A stretch of DNA of 64,000 bases from Cyanobium sp. FGCU52. GTDB lineage: Bacteria; Cyanobacteriota; Cyanobacteriia; PCC-6307; Cyanobiaceae. Below are positions 60,060 through 64,000 of the stretch, piece by piece. A model generated the notes under the pieces. It ran no database searches. It was not told where the DNA came from and saw only the letters and a program-made list of their open reading frames with translations. The translations under genes and the position numbers were made by a program. The stretch covers positions 1-64,000 of the forward strand of contig JANWUS010000012.1 of the NCBI GenBank assembly GCA_024958715.1, given 5' to 3'. Position 1 is the stretch's first letter; every line of letters starts with the position of its first letter.

Positions 60060-60734
60060 ATGAACCAGCCTCCCCAGTCAGCCCTGTTCGGACTGCCCGG
60101 CGCCGAGGAGGCCCTCTGCCTCGGGCCCGCGCACGCGTCGCGGCGCCTGGTGCTGCTGCACGGCTGGGGGGCCGATGCCGACGTCCTGCTCAATCTCGGG
60201 GAGGCTCTGGTGGACGACCCCGACGCCACCGACGTGTCGCTGGTGGCGTTGCGGGCACCGCTGCCGCACCCGGGGGGCAGCGGCCGCCAGTGGTACGACC
60301 TGCTGCCCGCGCCGGCCTGGGAGCAGCTGCCGGAAGCCCGTTCCGCGCTGCGGCAGCGCCTGCTGGCCCTGGCCACGAGCGTGCCGCTGGAGCGCACCGC
60401 CCTGCTGGGCTTCTCCCAGGGGGCGGCCATGGCGCTGGACGTGGCGCTGGACGTGGGCACCCACGATGCAGGGCCGCTGCCCCTGGCGGCCCTGATCGCC
60501 TGCAGCGGCTACCCGCATCCCGACTGGCATCCCGGGCGATCAGCCACCCGGATTCTGCTGACCCACGGAGAGCAGGATCCGATGGTGGCGCCCGGCGCCA
60601 GTGAGGAAGTGGAGCGGGCCCTGAAGGCCGCGGGCGGATCGGTGAAGCGGCTCACGTTCCCCGGTGGCCACGGCATTGATCCCGCCCTGCTGCCCAGCCT
60701 GCGGGCCTTCCTGGAGGAAGGCTGGGCAGACTGA
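60060..60734 (+). CDS. Phospholipase/carboxylesterase-family alpha/beta hydrolase
   Basis: 224 residues. Oxyanion [15 protein letters not shown], nucleophile elbow [13 protein letters not shown], Asp in [13 protein letters not shown] and His in [10 protein letters not shown] form a full catalytic triad. Substrate could be acyl-thioester or short ester. ATG 60060, 59 bp from purH on the opposite strand. Confidence 0.88.
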   Translation: MNQPPQSALFGLPGAEEALCLGPAHASRRLVLLHGWGADADVLLNLGEALVDDPDATDVSLVALRAPLPHPGGSGRQWYDLLPAPAWEQLPEARSALRQRLLALATSVPLERTALLGFSQGAAMALDVALDVGTHDAGPLPLAALIACSGYPHPDWHPGRSATRILLTHGEQDPMVAPGASEEVERALKAAGGSVKRLTFPGGHGIDPALLPSLRAFLEEGWAD

Positions 60735-60754
60735 GCCGTCACCCTCGGCGCCGT

Positions 60755-61126
60755 TCAGACGAAGGCGTATTCGTACTCCTCCATCTCCTCCCAGTCGTCG
60801 GCGGCCAGGGCCTCGAGACCTTCGAAGAGCACCTCCTCACCGATGCGGTCGACAATCGCGCGCAGGGAGGGGAAGAGGAAATGGTTCTCCTCGGCGTACT
60901 GGGCACTGAACAGACCCTTCTCGCCCCAGAAGAAGCGATCGGTGGTGTGCTCGTTGCGGCGGACGTTCAGGATCGCGGGCGCCACGAGCTCGGACTCGGC
61001 GATGTAGCGACGGGCCGCGGTGACCGGCTTGTGGGAGCCGGTCTCGAGGTTGTAGGTGGGCACATGGGCCAGGACACGCTGGCCGGCAAGACGACGGCGG
61101 CTGATCCGCTTGCGCTTCTTGGACAT
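60755..61126 (-). CDS. DUF3155 protein
   Basis: 123 residues: basic start MSKKRKRISRRRLAGQRVLAHVPTY, then TAARRYIAESELVAPAILNVRRNEHTTDRFFWGEKGLFSAQYAEENHFLFPSL and an acidic end. Matches cyanobacterial DUF3155, unknown function. ATG 61126. Convergent with the esterase gene, divergent from the histidine kinase. Confidence 0.83.
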   Translation of the reverse strand: MSKKRKRISRRRLAGQRVLAHVPTYNLETGSHKPVTAARRYIAESELVAPAILNVRRNEHTTDRFFWGEKGLFSAQYAEENHFLFPSLRAIVDRIGEEVLFEGLEALAADDWEEMEEYEYAFV

Positions 61127-61540
61127 GGATCGACTCCCGGGGCGGGAGAGAGGTAGAGGGTGAGGAAGGGAAGACAGGGGATCTCCCGGCGGTGAACCCG
61201 CCGGATGGAACCCATCCGGATCCCCCGGCACCGAGGCCGGGGCGATCGACGCCCATACGTCTGTCGTCCGGCCGTCGGGGGAGTCGGAACGGGCAACGCG
61301 GTGCCAGCGGAAGGAGGCACCGAAGCAGGGGCGGGTCGACGCGGTACGCAACCCCCACTGCTGTAGCCTTGGATGCCGGTTGAACGCAACCTCGGCCGTT
61401 GCCACTGCGACAAACCGCCCAGAAGCGGAGAGCCAGGTAGTGGTCGATACCAAGAGCTTAAAGCTTTTTTTCGGAATTCCCACAGCCCTCCTGAAAGATT
61501 CCGGTATCCCCCCGGCGAGCACCGGGCTCCGAGCGTGGTG
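61127..61540. promoter_or_regulatory. Divergent upstream region between DUF3155 and histidine kinase
   Basis: 414 bp with no supported gene. It must carry both divergent promoters. An AT-rich island at about 61450-61480 stands out, with the hairpin AAGAGC/GCTTTT (loop TTAAA) and a T run on the plus strand, which could end a short leader RNA. The plus-strand stretch 61365-61471 could encode a small RNA, but no known family was recognised. Confidence 0.5.
61452..61471 (+). terminator. Weak terminator-like hairpin in AT-rich island
   Basis: Six-bp stem with one G-U pair and a TTAAA loop, then three more T, 70 bp before the histidine kinase start. Stability is low; it may be an attenuator-like element or chance. 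Confidence 0.3.
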
Positions 61541-62692
61541 ATGCCAGCCTCCGAGCGGTTTCTGACCTTGCTGGGCTTCCAGCTTGGCCAGTTCGCCGAC
61601 TGTCCACCAGTTCGCTCGCTGGTGGTGTACGTCACTCATCCCGGGCACGATGGTCAGCCCAGCCTCGTGCCTGTCGGCCACTGGCCCGCCGACGGGCGGG
61701 CCCTGCCCTCGGTGGATGCCTCCAGCCCTCTCCGCCTGCCCGCCGAGGAGCGACGCTGGCTGCCTCTTCGCGACGGCACCGTGCTCCTGGGCGCCCTGCA
61801 GGTGGAAACCATGGGCCCCGCCTGGCCCGAACCCCTCGGCCGCCGCCTCCAGGGCGTGGCCCTCTGCCTCACCGAGGCCCTGCGGCTCGACCTGGAGAAC
61901 CGGCGGCTGGCCCGCCGGCTGGAGGAGCAGGAGGAGCAGCTGCGGCTGCTGGTGCACCAGCTGCGCAATCCCCTGGCCGCGCTGCGCACGTTCGGCCAGC
62001 TGCTGCGGCGCCGCCTGGCGCACGACAGCGACACCCGCACGCTGGTGGAGGGCCTGCTGGCAGAGGAGCGGCAGCTCAACCGCTACGTGGATGCCATCAG
62101 CGACCTGGCCCGCCCCGACGCGCTGCTCGAACCGGGAGACCAGCCCCAGCCCCTGCTGCTGCCTCCCCTGCTGAGCGGACCGGAGGGCCGGCCCCTTGCC
62201 GAGTTGGTGGATCCCCTGGTCCAGCGGGCCGCCGCCACCGCCGCCCTTCAGAGCCGGCCCTGGCGGGGACCGGCCGAGGTGCCCGATTGGCGGGGCGATG
62301 GCGGCGCCGTGGCCGAGATCCTGGCCAACCTGCTGGAGAACGCTTTCCGCTACAGCCCCCAGGGCAGCGCCGTGGGCCTGCATGCGGCCAGCGGCACCGA
62401 GGGCAGCGAGGGCACGGTGCTCACCGTCTGGGATGGCGGCCCGCCGATCGATCCCCAGGAGCGGGAGGCGATCTTCCAGCGGGGGGTGCGGGGCCGCAGC
62501 GGCGAGACGATGCCGGGCACGGGCCTGGGCCTGGCACTGGCCCGCGACCTGGCCCGCCAGCTCGGGGGCGAACTGGAGCTCGTGGTCCCCCCGGCCCTGG
62601 TGGCCGCCGACCTGCCGGAGCGCGGCAACGCCTTCCGCCTCAGCCTGCCGGCCCGCCCGGAACCGCCGTCCACGCTGCCCCCACCCCCATGA
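61541..62692 (+). CDS. Sensor histidine kinase
   Basis: 383 residues from ATG 61541 (GTG 61535 also possible). A soluble N-terminal sensory region (1-120, perhaps GAF-like; no membrane span) precedes the HisKA domain with His139 in LLVHQLRNPLAALRTFGQ and the ATPase domain with N box ILANLLENAFRYSPQG, D box VWDGGPPI and G box GTGLGLALARDLA. No response regulator is adjacent in the window. The last 53 bp overlap the convergent cobS 3' end. Confidence 0.9.
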   Translation: MPASERFLTLLGFQLGQFADCPPVRSLVVYVTHPGHDGQPSLVPVGHWPADGRALPSVDASSPLRLPAEERRWLPLRDGTVLLGALQVETMGPAWPEPLGRRLQGVALCLTEALRLDLENRRLARRLEEQEEQLRLLVHQLRNPLAALRTFGQLLRRRLAHDSDTRTLVEGLLAEERQLNRYVDAISDLARPDALLEPGDQPQPLLLPPLLSGPEGRPLAELVDPLVQRAAATAALQSRPWRGPAEVPDWRGDGGAVAEILANLLENAFRYSPQGSAVGLHAASGTEGSEGTVLTVWDGGPPIDPQEREAIFQRGVRGRSGETMPGTGLGLALARDLARQLGGELELVVPPALVAADLPERGNAFRLSLPARPEPPSTLPPPP

Positions 62693-63452
62693 CCAGGGCA
62701 GCGAGCAGCAGGGCCACCGCATCGGTCCACTCCACAGAGGCGCCGTAGCTGTCGCCGCTGTGGCCGCCGAGCCGGCGGCCGAGCCAGAACGGCACCGCCA
62801 GTGCCGGCAGGACTCCGGCGCCACCGGCCAGCACCAGCCACGGGCCCGCCGGCCCCGCCCAGGCGAGGGTGCCCGCCAGCAGGACCAGCAGGAGCAGGGC
62901 GCTGGGCCGCAGCTCACGGGCCAGCCCGCTCCAGTGACGCCGGTGGAAGGCGGCGGTGCCCTCCGGGCGCAGATAGGGGAAGAAGGCCATGGCCGGCAGG
63001 GGCGCCACCCGGGACCAGACGGCCGCCCAGATCAGCAGCGGTGGAGCCATGGCACCCAGGGCGGCCAGTCCGGCAGCCCGCAGCAGCAGCAGCAGCGCCA
63101 GGGTCTGGGCCCCCATCGCCCCCACGCGGCTGTCGGCCATGGCCTCGAGGCGGCGCTGCTCGCCGGCCGCCAGCCCATCGGCGGTGTCCATGGCCCCGTC
63201 CATATGCAGCCCGCCACTGAGCACCAGGCCGGCGGCGAGCACCAGTGACACCTGCACCAGCTGGGGCACCCGCCCCTGCAGCAGCCCCCACAGCAGGGCC
63301 TGGGGCAGAGCGAGCACCAGAGCGATCCAGGGGGCGAAGCGGGCGATCCGTGCGAAGCGGGGCTGGGGCCGCGGCCAGGCGGGCAGCACCGAATAGAAGA
63401 TCCAGGCGCCGGCCAGGTCCCGCAGCCAGGGTGGGGCGCTCGGTCGGCTCAT
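62640..63452 (-). CDS. cobS: Adenosylcobinamide-GDP ribazoletransferase
   Basis: Membrane enzyme joining the lower ligand to adenosylcobinamide-GDP in cobalamin synthesis. [17 protein letters not shown], the signature [31 protein letters not shown] and [21 protein letters not shown] are present, with about six hydrophobic segments. 270 residues from ATG 63452. Divergent from tgt. Confidence 0.95.
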   Translation of the reverse strand: MSRPSAPPWLRDLAGAWIFYSVLPAWPRPQPRFARIARFAPWIALVLALPQALLWGLLQGRVPQLVQVSLVLAAGLVLSGGLHMDGAMDTADGLAAGEQRRLEAMADSRVGAMGAQTLALLLLLRAAGLAALGAMAPPLLIWAAVWSRVAPLPAMAFFPYLRPEGTAAFHRRHWSGLARELRPSALLLLVLLAGTLAWAGPAGPWLVLAGGAGVLPALAVPFWLGRRLGGHSGDSYGASVEWTDAVALLLAALVMGVGAAWTAVPGGPAG

Positions 63453-63497
63453 CGCGGCGCGGGCATCGGGCGGGATCGACAGGTGGGGCGAAAGGGG

Positions 63498-64000
63498 GTG
63501 GGGCGTGGGGCGTGCGACGTACCGTCGGCACAGCGACGGTGCCTCCCCATCAGCTCCGGATCCAGTTTCGCCTTCACGATCACGGCGCGCTGCCCCCGCA
63601 GCCGGGCACGCTGCGGCTGTCTGCACACCCCCCACGGGCCGGTGCACACGCCCCGGTTCATGCCGGTGGGAACCGCCGCCACCGTGAAGGGCGTGGCCAT
63701 CCCCCAGTTGGCGGAGACCGGGGCCGAGATGGTACTGGCCAACACCTATCACCTCCATCTGCAGCCTGGAGAGGCGGTGGTGGCGGAGGCGGGCGGCCTG
63801 CATCGCTTCATGGGCTGGAACGGTCCGCTGCTCACCGATTCCGGCGGTTTCCAGGTGTTCAGCCTCGGCGCCATCAACCGCATCGACGACGAGGGCGTCG
63901 TCTTCCGCTCCCCCCGCGACGGCGCCCGCATTCACCTCACCCCCGAGCGCTCGATGGCGATCCAGATGGCTCTGGGCGCCGACGTGGCCATGGCCTTCGA
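63498..64000 (+). CDS. tgt: Queuine tRNA-ribosyltransferase (partial, cut by window end)
   Basis: Exchanges guanine 34 for preQ1 in tRNAs with GUN anticodons. The frame shows [40 protein letters not shown] and [14 protein letters not shown], with the first catalytic aspartate. The zinc site and second aspartate lie beyond 64000. The start is unclear: GTG 63498 opens the frame, yet the conserved part begins near [14 protein letters not shown] 63660 would cut off conserved residues. Confidence 0.93.
   Translation, partial: MGRGACDVPSAQRRCLPISSGSSFAFTITARCPRSRARCGCLHTPHGPVHTPRFMPVGTAATVKGVAIPQLAETGAEMVLANTYHLHLQPGEAVVAEAGGLHRFMGWNGPLLTDSGGFQVFSLGAINRIDDEGVVFRSPRDGARIHLTPERSMAIQMALGADVAMAF

Noticed and set aside
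58342-60063. 573-codon plus-strand frame opposite purH
   Set aside because: Shadow of purH, which has all expected motifs.

Overview
The window is a gene-dense, very GC-rich stretch (about 70% in lines I counted by hand) of a cyanobacterial chromosome. It carries photosystem II genes (psbO, psbH, psbN, psbI), crtR, ntcA, ictB and many cyanobacteria-only DUF families (DUF2555, DUF565/Ycf20, DUF3177, DUF3084, DUF3146, DUF3769, DUF2811, DUF3181, DUF1997, DUF4079, DUF3155). The content, the high GC and the gene order as I remember it from marine Synechococcus/Prochlorococcus point to a picocyanobacterium of the Cyanobium/Synechococcus type. The species assignment is inference.

Layout. 0-3.4 kb: an HpsJ-like membrane protein with a run of 29 C at its 5' end, a decayed chorismate synthase (aroC) relic, a Uma2-type endonuclease, a basic-tailed ribbon-helix-helix-like protein, and a KDPG/KHG aldolase. 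3.4-10 kb: ftsH, sat, psbO, coaBC, tRNA-Ala(CGC) and a 53-residue PCP_red mini-protein. 10-18.6 kb: ycf20-like, pyrB, mpg, creatininase, gatC, crtR, tRNA-Leu(UAG), a Ycf66-like gene and ileS. 18.6-30 kb: DUF3177, FIST protein, trmB, ictB, BadF-type ATPase, glmM, a soluble lytic transglycosylase, and a NIL/ferredoxin gene plus membrane gene divergent from a TxlA-like thioredoxin.

30-37 kb holds nucleotide and nitrogen genes: thyX (flavin-dependent thymidylate synthase) split by a 454-residue intein, convergent dcd, a CobO-like protein with a degraded P-loop, rph, ntcA, DUF3084 and a RuvC-fold protein. 37-46 kb: pth, tatA, psbH, psbN, a 1028-residue GH38 alpha-mannosidase, psbI and an LptD-like DUF3769 protein. 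46-64 kb: leuD-leuC, cinA, a WecA-type transferase, glyA, tRNA-Arg(ACG), murJ, sfsA, ispH, purH, an esterase, DUF3155, a sensor histidine kinase, cobS and the start of tgt, cut by the window end.

The most striking element is the thyX intein. It has Cys1 at its start, a His-Asn end and Ser+1, and an HNH nuclease instead of LAGLIDADG. A DNA-binding module is repeated in tandem inside it. Its DNA is clearly less GC-rich than the flanks (about 53% against 72% in sampled lines). It sits immediately before the catalytic serine of ThyX. Secondary points of interest are the C29 tract, the aroC relic, the GH38 gene lying among photosystem II genes, and several hairpins and repeats. No rRNA, CRISPR array, insertion sequence or prophage was seen.
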